Shown here one piece after another: positions 9,383 to 18,855 of a DNA stretch of 64,000 bases. The stretch is from Candidatus Alistipes faecigallinarum. GTDB lineage: Bacteria > Bacteroidota > Bacteroidia > Bacteroidales > Rikenellaceae. The stretch covers positions 26,904 to 90,903 of the forward strand of contig DXDG01000011.1 of assembly GCA_019115605.1 (NCBI GenBank), in the 5' to 3' direction. Below the pieces are notes generated by a model. The model saw only the letters and a program-made list of their open reading frames with translations, had not been told where the DNA came from and did no database searches. Positions within the stretch are counted from its first letter, which is position 1. Each line of letters opens with the position of its first letter. The translations under genes and the position numbers were made by a program.

Positions 9383-11458
9383 ATGAAAAAGTATTTTAGA
9401 CATCTCTTTCTTGCAGCGCTTGCCGGGGCGACGCTCCTGCAGAGTGCCTGCTCCGAGAGCGATCCGGAAGAAAAGCTGCCGGAACCCAATTTCCCGATGA
9501 AGACAACCCTCGGCATCGAGATCGGGGGCACCTGCACGATTCCCATCGAGCCCAATCAGGAGTGGTCGGTAAGCATCGACCAGAATACCGCCGGCGAGTG
9601 GTTCTGGCTCGACGACGACGGTCTGACGGCCTACACCCTGCGCGGCAAGGCCGGACAGCACACCATCACCGTTTGTGTTTCCGACAAGGAGGAGTACGAT
9701 ACGGACCGCAGCATCGACGTTTCGATGACCATGGGCGGACAGACGCAGGTGATCGCCACCGTAGTCCGCGGCACCGTCGAGCGCCAGTTCGCCCTCTATG
9801 CGGGCGAGCAGTCCGGATTCGGCGAGATCACCTATGAGGAGACGCCCGTCGATGCCGCCCAGACGACGCTCACCATTCCCTGGGCCGAGGAGTCGATGGA
9901 GCCCGAGAACCGGCCCGTCAAGATTGCCGCCAACTTCCCCTGGCGTCTCGACTCGAAGCCCGAATGGATCGCCGAGCTCTCGCCTTCGGAGGGCAAGGCC
10001 GGCGAGACGGTCGAGATCCTGCTCTCTGCAGACCCCGAAGCCTATCCGCTCGAGGACGCCGAGGATGAACTCATCTTCTGCGACTACAACAACAACGACG
10101 TCAAGCTCTCGTTCCGCATCTCGATCCCGGGCTGCGGAGAGAAGGAGTCGGTAACCCTCAACGCCGGGACGCTCTACACGTTCAACGCCGCGGGCGAGTA
10201 CGGCAAGGGCGGTGCGGGCAGCGTCATCTGGACCTTCTACGGCCCGACGTTCCAGACCACGGCCGCACGCCTTGCAACCGACAACGGAAGCGTCGGCTAC
10301 AAGCTCTTTGTCCTCGAGAAGCGTGAGGTCTATGCCGGCGCCTTCCTCTACAGCGTCTGCAACTGGGTTGAGGCCCACGAGACCGTTCTCTCGGGCAACG
10401 ACGTACTCGTCAACACGGAGTACCGTCTGACGGCCGACGCCTATGCGGGCGGCTACAACGCGGCAGCCCGCTCGGCCTCCGTCATCCTGCTTCCGGCCGA
10501 ACTGGCCAAGGACGTAACGTCGGCACAGGACCTGATCGGACATGATCCCCAGACCTACATGCCGACGCTCAAGGAGGAGTACCGCGCCTGCGAACTGGCC
10601 ACGATCAGCCAGGACGCCCCGATCGGCTCGCTCTTCACGGTGCGTGATCTGGCCGGTCTGGAGAACAGCGGCACGACCTTCCGTCAGCTCACCTATGCCG
10701 AAGACCGCGATCTTCCCGAGCGGATGGCCTTGATCTTCGGAACACCCGCCGAGCAGAACTACCAGATGACCTACACGAACGAGACCTCGACCGCCACGAT
10801 CATCTACGACGCCTCGCTGAACAACTTCACGACGCGCTTCTTCGACGAGAACTTCGCGCCGATCGCCGAGGGTGCCCTGCACTGGCTCAGCATCCGCAAG
10901 AACGACGCCTTCACCGATACGGACGGCATGCTGGTTTCGGCCGCAAGCTTCGAGATCCTCATGGACAACGTCTCGGAGGCAAAGACCGGATACGTCGTCC
11001 TCTATGTGGACGACGAGCCGAAGGCGGCCATCTGCTGCAAGACCGATTCGGGCAGCGGCAGCGGCGCCTTCCAGGCCGAGCTCACCTCGGGCAGTGCAAA
11101 CTTCGAGGCCATTACGTTCGACAACTATCAGGAGATGGCCGCCATGCTCACCGATTTCGTCGGCCAGAACCTCGAAAGCGAGTTCGGCGAGAGACTCTAT
11201 TTGGGCAGCACAATCTACCTGCTGGGCGCCGCTCCGGGCGAGAACATCAAGATCACGACGAGCGAGTTCGATCCCGAACGGGTGCAGATCCAGCCTTATG
11301 AGGGTATCGAGTGGCTGAATGTGGATCTGGCCTCCGAGACGACCATCAACATCATGATGAATACTCCGGGAGCCGGAGACAGCCCCTATGCGATGCTCAA
11401 CATCTACAACGGCGGCGACTATGCCGCAGGTATCATCTACTGTGTACCGCTGCCGTAA
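9383..11458 (+). CDS. Large surface lipoprotein with BACON-like repeats (DUF5003-like)
   Basis: The 691-residue protein has a lipobox at LLQSAC (Cys23) followed by SESDPEE, a surface-export-type start. Residues about 35-135 and 160-255 are two beta-sandwich units with patterns such as NQEWSVSI and NFPWRLDSKPEWI, reminiscent of BACON domains, which often bind protein or carbohydrate ligands. The rest is beta-rich with no catalytic motif that I recognise. The stop codon region carries a 10-bp direct repeat (TGCCGTAAG at 11451 and 11461). Probably an accessory ligand-binding component of the operon; family assignment is tentative. Confidence 0.7.
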   Translation: MKKYFRHLFLAALAGATLLQSACSESDPEEKLPEPNFPMKTTLGIEIGGTCTIPIEPNQEWSVSIDQNTAGEWFWLDDDGLTAYTLRGKAGQHTITVCVSDKEEYDTDRSIDVSMTMGGQTQVIATVVRGTVERQFALYAGEQSGFGEITYEETPVDAAQTTLTIPWAEESMEPENRPVKIAANFPWRLDSKPEWIAELSPSEGKAGETVEILLSADPEAYPLEDAEDELIFCDYNNNDVKLSFRISIPGCGEKESVTLNAGTLYTFNAAGEYGKGGAGSVIWTFYGPTFQTTAARLATDNGSVGYKLFVLEKREVYAGAFLYSVCNWVEAHETVLSGNDVLVNTEYRLTADAYAGGYNAAARSASVILLPAELAKDVTSAQDLIGHDPQTYMPTLKEEYRACELATISQDAPIGSLFTVRDLAGLENSGTTFRQLTYAEDRDLPERMALIFGTPAEQNYQMTYTNETSTATIIYDASLNNFTTRFFDENFAPIAEGALHWLSIRKNDAFTDTDGMLVSAASFEILMDNVSEAKTGYVVLYVDDEPKAAICCKTDSGSGSGAFQAELTSGSANFEAITFDNYQEMAAMLTDFVGQNLESEFGERLYLGSTIYLLGAAPGENIKITTSEFDPERVQIQPYEGIEWLNVDLASETTINIMMNTPGAGDSPYAMLNIYNGGDYAAGIIYCVPLP

Positions 11459-11471
11459 GATGCCGTAAGGC

Positions 11472-11496
11472 GGCACCTCCGGCAATCGGAGGTGCC
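11472..11496 (+). promoter_or_regulatory. Intra-operon hairpin without T-tract
   Basis: GGCACCTCCG and CGGAGGTGCC form a perfect 10-bp stem with a GCAAT loop, in the 82-nt gap after the 691-residue lipoprotein gene, the longest gap in the operon. No T-run follows, so it is more likely an RNA-stability or processing element than a terminator. It could help set higher levels for the susCD-proximal genes. Confidence 0.5.
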
Positions 11497-11540
11497 CATC
11501 TACCACCAATATTCATTGTAAATCAGTGTAATTCATATAC

Positions 11541-14240
11541 ATGAAACTTTTCAAAACCGCCGTAATGCTGACTTTCGGGCTGACGCTGGGACTCCTTGCG
11601 GGCTGCTCGGACGATGACGGAATCGACAACCGCGATCTGGATTACGGATACGTTCAGTTCAAATTATACAAGGAGGCCTCCTACGAAGCCCCGCAGGACG
11701 ACGCCGCACAATCCCGGGCCATCAAACCCCAACTGGATTACCTGGCGGAGGCCAGCAAGGTCCAGGTAACGCTCACCAGCGGCGAAGAGACGATCGTCCA
11801 GACGCTCACGCTTTCGGCCGCCGATGCCGAAAGCGCCGAATACGGCATGCGGAGTGCCAAACTCAAGCTCCTTACGGGCAACTACACGATCACCCGCTTC
11901 ACGCTTTTCGATGCCGAGGACGGGGAACTCTACAACGGCAATGCCGTCGATCCCGATCTGACGGTCGTCGCCGGAGGACTCACGGTTCACGACCTTACGG
12001 TAAATGTCCAGCCGCGCGGCAAGGTGCGCTTCACCCTCACGAAGGACATGTCCGGATTCAATCCGCCGAAGAGCCGCAGCGGAGTCTCCCGCCAGTACAT
12101 CTTCGAGGAGATCGGATCGTTCGACGTAACGGTCAAGAATACCGAGACGAACAACCTCGTGGCATTCGAGGGCCTTCCCGTAACCTTCTCGATCCACTTC
12201 GACGATCCCGAGAATACGGAAACGGCTCCGGGTTACCAGACCTCGACCTGCGCCTGCGACTCGCTGCTTTCGCTTCCGGCCGGAAACTATGCGGTCATCA
12301 AATATGTTACCTACGACAGCGACGGCACCCTGCTCGAGACCAATACCGCTCCGGCCGAGTCGCCCTTCACGGTCGAGGACAACCGTACGACCGACAGCGA
12401 CGTCGCCGTTACGCTCTACGAGGCCGACGAATACATGAAGGACCACTATGCGCTCTACGCGATCTGGAAAGCGCTGCACGGCGATGAGTGGTCCTACCAG
12501 GGCGAGAACTACCCCGTCGGATCGAACTGGGACTTCAACAAGGACCCCGACCTGTGGAGCTACCAGCCGGGTGTCGAGGTCCATACCAACGGACGTATCG
12601 CCATGATCGACATCAGCGGCTTCGGCTTCTCGGGCGACATGCCCAAGGAGCTCGGACAGCTCACCGAGCTCGTAGAGCTCTATCTGGGCACGCACAACGA
12701 CACGAACGTCGGCTTCAAGGATCCGACGCTCGATCCCGACCAGAGCCTCACCGAGCGTTCGCGCAACCGCATGGAGAACCATCGCGCCCTGCTGCACGCC
12801 ATGCACCCGGCCACGCAGATGTCCTGGCCCTGCGCCTTTGCGCTGCGCGAGCACGGCATCCACATCCGCGCCACGGAGCTCTACGACCAGGGCTACACCG
12901 AGGATCAGATCTTCGAGGCCTCGACGGGCCGCCAGCGCGACATCCGTCCGATGGACACCTCGCACGGCAAGCTCTGCAACGGGCTCCGGTCGCTGCCCGC
13001 CGAGATCGGCAACCTCAAGAAGCTCGAGTACCTCTATATCGCCAACAGCGCCATCGAGTCGCTTCCCGACTACGAGGGCGAAGGCCGCGAGGGCATGTCG
13101 GGACTGGCAGCCTGCACCGATTTCGAGGTGTACAACTGCCCGAACATGAAGAAGTTCCCGCGCGCTATCGCCAAGATGCCGAAGCTCGTTGCCGCGAACC
13201 TCTCGAACAACAAGCAGTGGGAGGCCCAGGATCTCCACGACGGACTGACCGAACTGGCCGAAGGCCTCTCGAAGGAGACCCTGCAGATGCTCTACCTGAC
13301 GGACAACAGCCTCGAGGAGCTGCCCGCCTCCTTCCGGAACTTCAAGCGTCTGGGTCTGCTCGACCTGACGCGCAACAACATCCACACGCTCCATCCGCTG
13401 GGCGAGGAGGTTGCTCCCGTGGAGCTGTTCTTCAGCCACAACCAGATCGAGGAGATCCCCGTCGACGAGAACGGCCGGTTCTGCAACATGGACGATCTGA
13501 CCGAGTTCTCCTTCTCGTTCAACAAGCTGAAGAAGTTCCCCAACATCTTCAGCTCGGAGATGATCTCCGCCATCTCGAACGTCGACTTCTCCTACAACGA
13601 CCTGCAGGACTATACCGACGAGGAGGCTGCCGCCTTCAAGGGCATCTATGTCCAGACGCTCACCCTGGCCGGCAACCCGGGACTGACGAAATATCCCAAG
13701 TGGCTCGGCGACTCCGACTCGGAGGTGTCGTACATCATCCTGCGCGGCTGCGGCCTCACGGAGTTCCCCGAAGGGTGCTTCGAGGGCAAGTATTCGAGCC
13801 GTCAGATCTCGTTCGACCTGACGTACAACCGCCTCACGGATCTTCCCGACGACTTCTCGGCCGACACGCTCCCCTACCTCTACGGTCTCGACCTGTCGCA
13901 GAACGCCTTCGCGAAGTTCCCCTACGAGCCGATGACCTGCAAGGGGCTGACGGTCTTCGCCATCCGCGGCCAGCGCGACGAGCAGGGCGAACGCTGCCTG
14001 AGGGAGTGGCCCACGGGCGTCTACCAGCACACCGGTCTGCGCGGCTTCTACATCGGTTCGAACGACCTGCGCAAGATCGACGACACGATCTCGACGGCCA
14101 TCTGGACGCTCGACATCAGCGACAACCCCAACATCACGTTCGATGCTTCGGATGTCTGCTACGCCTGGGAGAACGGAGCCTATATCCTCATTTACGACAA
14201 GACGCAGAACATCACCAACTGCGAAGCGATGCTCGAATAA
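11541..14240 (+). CDS. Leucine-rich-repeat surface lipoprotein (DUF4458-like N-terminus)
   Basis: The 899-residue protein has a lipobox LLAGC (Cys22) followed by SDDD, a strong surface-export-type signal. Residues about 30-290 are beta-rich and resemble DUF4458 units (YVQFKLYKEA, then TVHDLTVNVQPRGKVRFTL). Residues about 330-880 carry leucine-rich repeats such as LEYLYIANSAIESLP and LGLLDLTRNNIHTL. LRR surface lipoproteins usually bind proteins, which suits an operon with a secreted protease. It has no enzymatic motif. The Leu-rich repeats are irregular, with the best block between about residues 490 and 700. Confidence 0.82.
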   Translation: MKLFKTAVMLTFGLTLGLLAGCSDDDGIDNRDLDYGYVQFKLYKEASYEAPQDDAAQSRAIKPQLDYLAEASKVQVTLTSGEETIVQTLTLSAADAESAEYGMRSAKLKLLTGNYTITRFTLFDAEDGELYNGNAVDPDLTVVAGGLTVHDLTVNVQPRGKVRFTLTKDMSGFNPPKSRSGVSRQYIFEEIGSFDVTVKNTETNNLVAFEGLPVTFSIHFDDPENTETAPGYQTSTCACDSLLSLPAGNYAVIKYVTYDSDGTLLETNTAPAESPFTVEDNRTTDSDVAVTLYEADEYMKDHYALYAIWKALHGDEWSYQGENYPVGSNWDFNKDPDLWSYQPGVEVHTNGRIAMIDISGFGFSGDMPKELGQLTELVELYLGTHNDTNVGFKDPTLDPDQSLTERSRNRMENHRALLHAMHPATQMSWPCAFALREHGIHIRATELYDQGYTEDQIFEASTGRQRDIRPMDTSHGKLCNGLRSLPAEIGNLKKLEYLYIANSAIESLPDYEGEGREGMSGLAACTDFEVYNCPNMKKFPRAIAKMPKLVAANLSNNKQWEAQDLHDGLTELAEGLSKETLQMLYLTDNSLEELPASFRNFKRLGLLDLTRNNIHTLHPLGEEVAPVELFFSHNQIEEIPVDENGRFCNMDDLTEFSFSFNKLKKFPNIFSSEMISAISNVDFSYNDLQDYTDEEAAAFKGIYVQTLTLAGNPGLTKYPKWLGDSDSEVSYIILRGCGLTEFPEGCFEGKYSSRQISFDLTYNRLTDLPDDFSADTLPYLYGLDLSQNAFAKFPYEPMTCKGLTVFAIRGQRDEQGERCLREWPTGVYQHTGLRGFYIGSNDLRKIDDTISTAIWTLDISDNPNITFDASDVCYAWENGAYILIYDKTQNITNCEAMLE

Positions 14241-14262
14241 CCTTTAAGAACGTACGCAAATC

Positions 14263-15903
14263 ATGAACGTAAAAACCTATATATCGATTTTTCTCTGCGC
14301 ACTGGTGGCCGTCGGCTGCTCGGACGACAAGAAGGTCGGCGTAAAGATCGACAGCGACTCGATCGAGATCGGTGCCGAGGGCGGGACCCGGAACATCCGG
14401 ATCACGGCCGACGACCAGTGGGTCGCCTTGACGAACGATCCCTGGATCACCATCTCGCCGGCCAACGGCCGCGGCTCGGCCGTCTGCCAGATCATCATCG
14501 ACTCGGCCCTGCTCAACGAACCCCGCCAGGGCATGGTGCGCATCCAGAACCAGAACAACTGGGAGGAGCGCCGCGACATCTCCATCTCGCAGCAGGGTTT
14601 CGACTACGCCATTACGCTTGAGAGCCCGCAGATCACCATCTCGAACTACGCCGCTCTGGGTGAACGTACCTTTGACGTGCGGGTAAAGACCAATGTCGAT
14701 TTCGACATCGAGATTCCCGAAGAGGCCCAGTCCTGGCTCCGCTCCGAGGAGTATCAGGTCAATCTCGACCGGGGTGTGCGTCCCCGCGAGGTAACCCTGC
14801 GCTTCAACTGGGAGATCAATTCGCGCGACACGGAACGCAACGCCTCCATCGTTTTCAAACCCCGCAAGGAGGTGCAGCTTGCCACACAGGACGGCCTGAC
14901 CGTACGACAGAACGCATCCGAGCCGATCGACGTCGGGACGCGCGCCGGAGACTCCGTAGCGCTGCTCTCGATCGCCCGCGCCCTCGACATGTGGCAGTCG
15001 TGGGAAACCTCCGAGAGCATGGCGAACTGGGACAATGTGGAACTCTGGGAAAAGGATATGGAAGGATGTACGGACGACATGGTCGGCCGCGTAAAATACG
15101 CCCGTTTCTACATGTTCAGCACCAAGGAGGGTATTCCGTTCGAGGTTCAGTACCTCACGGCAGCCGACGAGCTGGTCTTCTACTCGAACACCAACTCGAA
15201 CCGCTACAGCCTTTCGACGGGTGAGTACATCACCAAGCTTCCGAACCTCAAGCGACTGACGATCAGCGCCTACGGTCTTACGGAGCTGGATCCCTCGTTC
15301 AAGAATCTCAAGAGCCTCGAATTCCTCGACCTCTCGAGCAACAACTTCGAGGAGATTCCCTCGGTGCTCACCAAGGAGAACCTTCCCAACCTGCACGCCC
15401 TGAAGATGAACGCCAACCAGCGCATCATCATCTACGACCTCTACAACTCGACGACCACCAACTTCGGCGGTCTGTTCCAGGAGACCAGCTCCTCGCGCGA
15501 GTTCCCGCGCCGCCTGCTCGAATGGGACAAGCTCGACACGCTGATCCTCTCGGTGAACTACCTCCAGGGCCGCATTCCCGACATGAAGGACTACACGACC
15601 TACACGCAGGCCGACATCAACGCCGCAGACTCGCTGCCGCAGGCGCTGGTGGGCATTCCGAAGGTGCTTCCCAACATCAAGCGCTTCTCGATCAACCTGA
15701 ACCGTCTGACCGGAGAGCTCCCCGAATGGCTGCTCCGCCACCCGGCACTCGACTGGTGGGACCCCTTCACGCTGGTCTTCTTCCAGGAGGGCAAGGACAA
15801 GGAGGGCAAGACGGCAGGATTCACCAACGAGCCGATCAACCTGAACGACTACTACGAATTCTACGAGGGAAAGAAGTATCTCGATCCCAACCGGAAAGAG
15901 TAG
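14263..15903 (+). CDS. BACON-domain and leucine-rich-repeat surface lipoprotein
   Basis: The 546-residue protein has a lipobox AVGC (Cys19) followed by SDDKK. Residues about 25-120 are a BACON-type domain (ISPANGRGSAVCQI, then RRDISISQQGF), and about 120-225 a second related unit. Residues about 325-480 carry leucine-rich repeats (NLKRLTISAYGLTELDPSF, then LEFLDLSSNNFEEIP). It has the same domain logic as the preceding gene, so the two may be diverged partners that present or capture protein ligands for the downstream protease. The gap to that upstream gene is 22 nt. Confidence 0.82.
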   Translation: MNVKTYISIFLCALVAVGCSDDKKVGVKIDSDSIEIGAEGGTRNIRITADDQWVALTNDPWITISPANGRGSAVCQIIIDSALLNEPRQGMVRIQNQNNWEERRDISISQQGFDYAITLESPQITISNYAALGERTFDVRVKTNVDFDIEIPEEAQSWLRSEEYQVNLDRGVRPREVTLRFNWEINSRDTERNASIVFKPRKEVQLATQDGLTVRQNASEPIDVGTRAGDSVALLSIARALDMWQSWETSESMANWDNVELWEKDMEGCTDDMVGRVKYARFYMFSTKEGIPFEVQYLTAADELVFYSNTNSNRYSLSTGEYITKLPNLKRLTISAYGLTELDPSFKNLKSLEFLDLSSNNFEEIPSVLTKENLPNLHALKMNANQRIIIYDLYNSTTTNFGGLFQETSSSREFPRRLLEWDKLDTLILSVNYLQGRIPDMKDYTTYTQADINAADSLPQALVGIPKVLPNIKRFSINLNRLTGELPEWLLRHPALDWWDPFTLVFFQEGKDKEGKTAGFTNEPINLNDYYEFYEGKKYLDPNRKE

Positions 15904-15941
15904 CCATCGGATTATTCAACGCATAAAACAGACAACGAAAG

Positions 15942-18005
15942 ATGAAAAAAGAGATATACGGCATTTGTATCGCAGCCCTGCTTGCTTTCGGCGCCTGCGC
16001 GACCGACGAGCTTCCGACGCCTTCGGAACCGCAGCCCGGAACGCCGGAGCAGAACGAGCCCGTCTCGGGTGAGGTGCTCGTGAAGTTCCAGAGCTACGTC
16101 AGCGACATCCTCGACCGGATGGAGGCTCAGACTCGCAGCGGAGCTCCGGCGACCCGTTCGGGAATCCTCTCCGTGGACGAGGTCCTCGACCTTATCGGCG
16201 GCTATGAGCTCGAACGTGTCTTCCCGGTCGATGCCCGCACCGAGGAGCGTACGCGCGAGGCGGGTCTCAACCTGTGGTACGTGGTACGCTTCGACCGCCA
16301 GAAGAACAGTGTCGAGGAGGTCATCGCACGACTCTCGCAGCTCGGAGAGGTACAGTATGCCAGCCCGAACCGCAAGATCCAGCGGGCCTACAGCAGCGAA
16401 CGCAAGGCCACGCCCCTGACGCGCGAGACGCTCGAAATGCTCAAGCGCCGCACGGCCGGCACGCGTGCCGGAGCCTCCTTCAGCGACCCGCTGCTCCCGA
16501 TGCAGTGGAATCTGGTCAACGACGGCACGATGTTCACCGGCACGGAGGCCTGCCCGCAGGCGAAATCGATCGCCGGCGCCGACGTTCGGTGCCAGGAGGC
16601 CTGGAGCGCCTCGACGGGCGACCCGTCGATCATCGTCGCCGTGCTCGACGAGGGTGTCTGCCTGACCCATCCCGAGCTGGCGGCCAACATCTGGACCAAC
16701 GAGGATGAGATCGACGGTTCGAAGCGCGACAACGACGGCAACGGATATGCCGGCGACATCCACGGATACAACTTCGTAACCGATTCGGGCGTCATCACCT
16801 GGGACGATCTGAACGACACGGGCCACAGCACGCACGTCGCCGGCGTCATCGCCGCCGTAAACGGCAACGGCGAGGGTATCTGCTCGATTGCCGGAGGCAC
16901 GCCCTCGCAGCCGGGCGTGAAGATCATGTCGTGCCAGATCTTCGCCGGCAACACCGGCGGCAACTCCATGTCGGCGGTCAAGGCGATCAAGTATGCCGCC
17001 GACAACGGCGCCGTCATCCTTCAGTGCAGCTGGGGCTACACCTCGGGTACGGCCAACAGCTATGAGTGGGGCACGCCGGGCTACGCCACCGAGGAGGAGT
17101 GGGAGACGCTCGCCCCGCTGGAGAAGGACGCCGTTGACTACTTCACCCACAACGCCGGATCGCCCAACGGTCCCATCGACGGCGGCATCGCCGTCTTCGC
17201 CTCGGGCAACGAATATGCCAACACGGCGGGATTCCCCGGTGCGGCCAGCATGTGCGTATCGGTATCCGCAACGGCTGCCGACTACACGCCGGCCACCTAC
17301 ACCAACTACGGTCCCGGAACGAACATTGCGGCTCCGGGCGGCGACCGCGACTACTACTGGGACTATGGCGAAGGCGCCCTGCGCGGTGAAACGGGCTGCG
17401 TGCTCTCGACGCTTCCCTACAACGTCAGCGAAACCGGCTACGGCTACATGGAGGGTACCTCGATGGCCTGCCCGCACGTCTCGGGCGTCGTGGCCCTGGG
17501 TCTCTCGTATGCCGCACAGATGCGCCGCCACTTCACGGCCGAAGAGTTCCGCGAGCTGCTCTACAGCACCACCACGCCGATTGACTCCTACATCACCGGC
17601 ACGAAGTTCTACTACCGTTACGCCTACGACATGGGGCTCACCAACCCCACGCAGATGATGCTCACGAACTATACGGGAAAGATGGGTACCGGACAGGTCA
17701 ATGCCCGGCAGCTGCTTGACGCCGTCGCGCAAGGCGGCGTGCAGATGCGCTTCCCGAACCTCTACATTCCGCTTGAGGGTTCGGTAACGGAGCGTCCGGC
17801 CGTCTACTTCCTCGACGGCGAACAGCTGACCTACACCGTGCAGATCGACGACGAAAGCATCGCTTCGGCGACGCTCGCGAACGGCCTGCTCACCGTCCGG
17901 GGTCTCAAGGAGGGTTCGACGCACGCCTCGATCACCGGCGGCGGACAGACGCAGTCGTTCAGCATCACCGTCCGCAAGTCGGCCAACGGAAACGGATGGC
18001 TTTAG
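15942..18005 (+). CDS. Subtilisin-family (S8) serine protease, lipoprotein
   Basis: The 687-residue protein has a lipobox AFGAC (Cys19), a propeptide-like segment (about 40-150, GEVLVKFQSYV onward, similar in style to fervidolysin-type propeptides), and a subtilase domain (about 180-590). Visible catalytic residues are Asp236 in VLDEG, His295 in GHSTHVAG, Asn423 in ASGNE (oxyanion hole) and Ser507 in GTSMACPHVSG. The usual Asp-Thr/Ser-Gly around the aspartate is Asp-Glu-Gly here. The C-terminal about 80 residues look like a bacterial Ig-like domain (ERPAVYFLDGEQLTYTVQI). It probably cleaves extracellular protein at the cell surface and feeds the SusCD pair of the same operon. Confidence 0.92.
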   Translation: MKKEIYGICIAALLAFGACATDELPTPSEPQPGTPEQNEPVSGEVLVKFQSYVSDILDRMEAQTRSGAPATRSGILSVDEVLDLIGGYELERVFPVDARTEERTREAGLNLWYVVRFDRQKNSVEEVIARLSQLGEVQYASPNRKIQRAYSSERKATPLTRETLEMLKRRTAGTRAGASFSDPLLPMQWNLVNDGTMFTGTEACPQAKSIAGADVRCQEAWSASTGDPSIIVAVLDEGVCLTHPELAANIWTNEDEIDGSKRDNDGNGYAGDIHGYNFVTDSGVITWDDLNDTGHSTHVAGVIAAVNGNGEGICSIAGGTPSQPGVKIMSCQIFAGNTGGNSMSAVKAIKYAADNGAVILQCSWGYTSGTANSYEWGTPGYATEEEWETLAPLEKDAVDYFTHNAGSPNGPIDGGIAVFASGNEYANTAGFPGAASMCVSVSATAADYTPATYTNYGPGTNIAAPGGDRDYYWDYGEGALRGETGCVLSTLPYNVSETGYGYMEGTSMACPHVSGVVALGLSYAAQMRRHFTAEEFRELLYSTTTPIDSYITGTKFYYRYAYDMGLTNPTQMMLTNYTGKMGTGQVNARQLLDAVAQGGVQMRFPNLYIPLEGSVTERPAVYFLDGEQLTYTVQIDDESIASATLANGLLTVRGLKEGSTHASITGGGQTQSFSITVRKSANGNGWL

Positions 18006-18006
18006 G

Positions 18007-18813
18007 ATGCGACGCGGCGGAACGATAGCCATGCTCTGTGCCGGGTGGGTCTGCGCAATGTGCTGCGCAGTCCCGCTCCGGGCGCAGGTGCCCTACATTC
18101 CGCAGGCGCTGCGCGACAGCCTGGCCCATCCGCCCCAGGCCGAGGGCCGCGAGGCGATGCGTTTCGAGCGCATGCGCATCGAGACGGGCGAGATCCGCGA
18201 GGAGGCCACGCCGCCGAGCTTCACCTACCGATGGACGAATGCCGGCGAGCGGCCGCTCGTCATCACGCGCGTGGAGACCACCTGCGGGTGCGCCGTAGCC
18301 TCGTACGACCGGCGGCCGGTGCTCCCGGGCGGTGAGGGAAGCGTAACGGTAACCTACCACCCGAAGCGTCATCCGGGTTATTTCCGGCGGCGGATCTTCG
18401 TCTTCACGCAGCTCTCGGAGAAGCTCCCCACGGCAATTCTCGAACTGACCGGGCGGGTTATCCCCGCAGCGCTGCCGACCGCGGACTATCCCTGCGCGAT
18501 GAACGCCCTGCGGCTCAAGCGGCAGGAGGTGCGCATCGCCGGAGACCGCCCGCAGACCGAGCGCATCGAGTGCCTGAATGCCGGCACGGAGCCGCTGCGC
18601 ATCACGGCCGACAGTCTGCTGCTTCCGCCCTGCATCCGCTTCGCGTGCGACCCGCAGCAGCTGGAGCCGGGAGCAACGGGCGACCTGATCATCCGCTTCG
18701 ACCCCTCGAAACGGACGGGGCCGCTGCCCGAACAGCAGCCCGTCATCCTGCAGGGCCTCGGTCTGCCCCCGCGGCAGAGCACCCTGTACATCCGCTTCGG
18801 CGCGTCGCGCTGA
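18007..18813 (+). CDS. DUF1573 domain-containing exported protein
   Basis: The 268-residue protein starts 1 nt after the protease stop codon, implying translational coupling. It has a Sec signal peptide ending near RAQ (about residues 1-27). Residues about 60-150 show the DUF1573 pattern (TNAGERPLVITRVETTCGC, then VLPGGEGSVTVTYHP), a small Ig-like domain frequent in Bacteroidetes, and a second, weaker unit follows at about 175-265 (CLNAGTEPLRITADS). Function is unknown in the family; the tight coupling suggests a periplasmic or surface partner of the protease. Confidence 0.82.
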   Translation: MRRGGTIAMLCAGWVCAMCCAVPLRAQVPYIPQALRDSLAHPPQAEGREAMRFERMRIETGEIREEATPPSFTYRWTNAGERPLVITRVETTCGCAVASYDRRPVLPGGEGSVTVTYHPKRHPGYFRRRIFVFTQLSEKLPTAILELTGRVIPAALPTADYPCAMNALRLKRQEVRIAGDRPQTERIECLNAGTEPLRITADSLLLPPCIRFACDPQQLEPGATGDLIIRFDPSKRTGPLPEQQPVILQGLGLPPRQSTLYIRFGASR

Positions 18814-18855
18814 CGCATCCACCAACAAGAATTTGACAAAAAGCAACGATACAGC

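Noticed and set aside
12488..14266. 592-codon plus-strand frame inside the LRR lipoprotein gene
   Set aside because: It overlaps fully with a well-supported gene in another frame and is Arg/Pro/His-rich, typical of frame-shifted GC-rich coding sequence.
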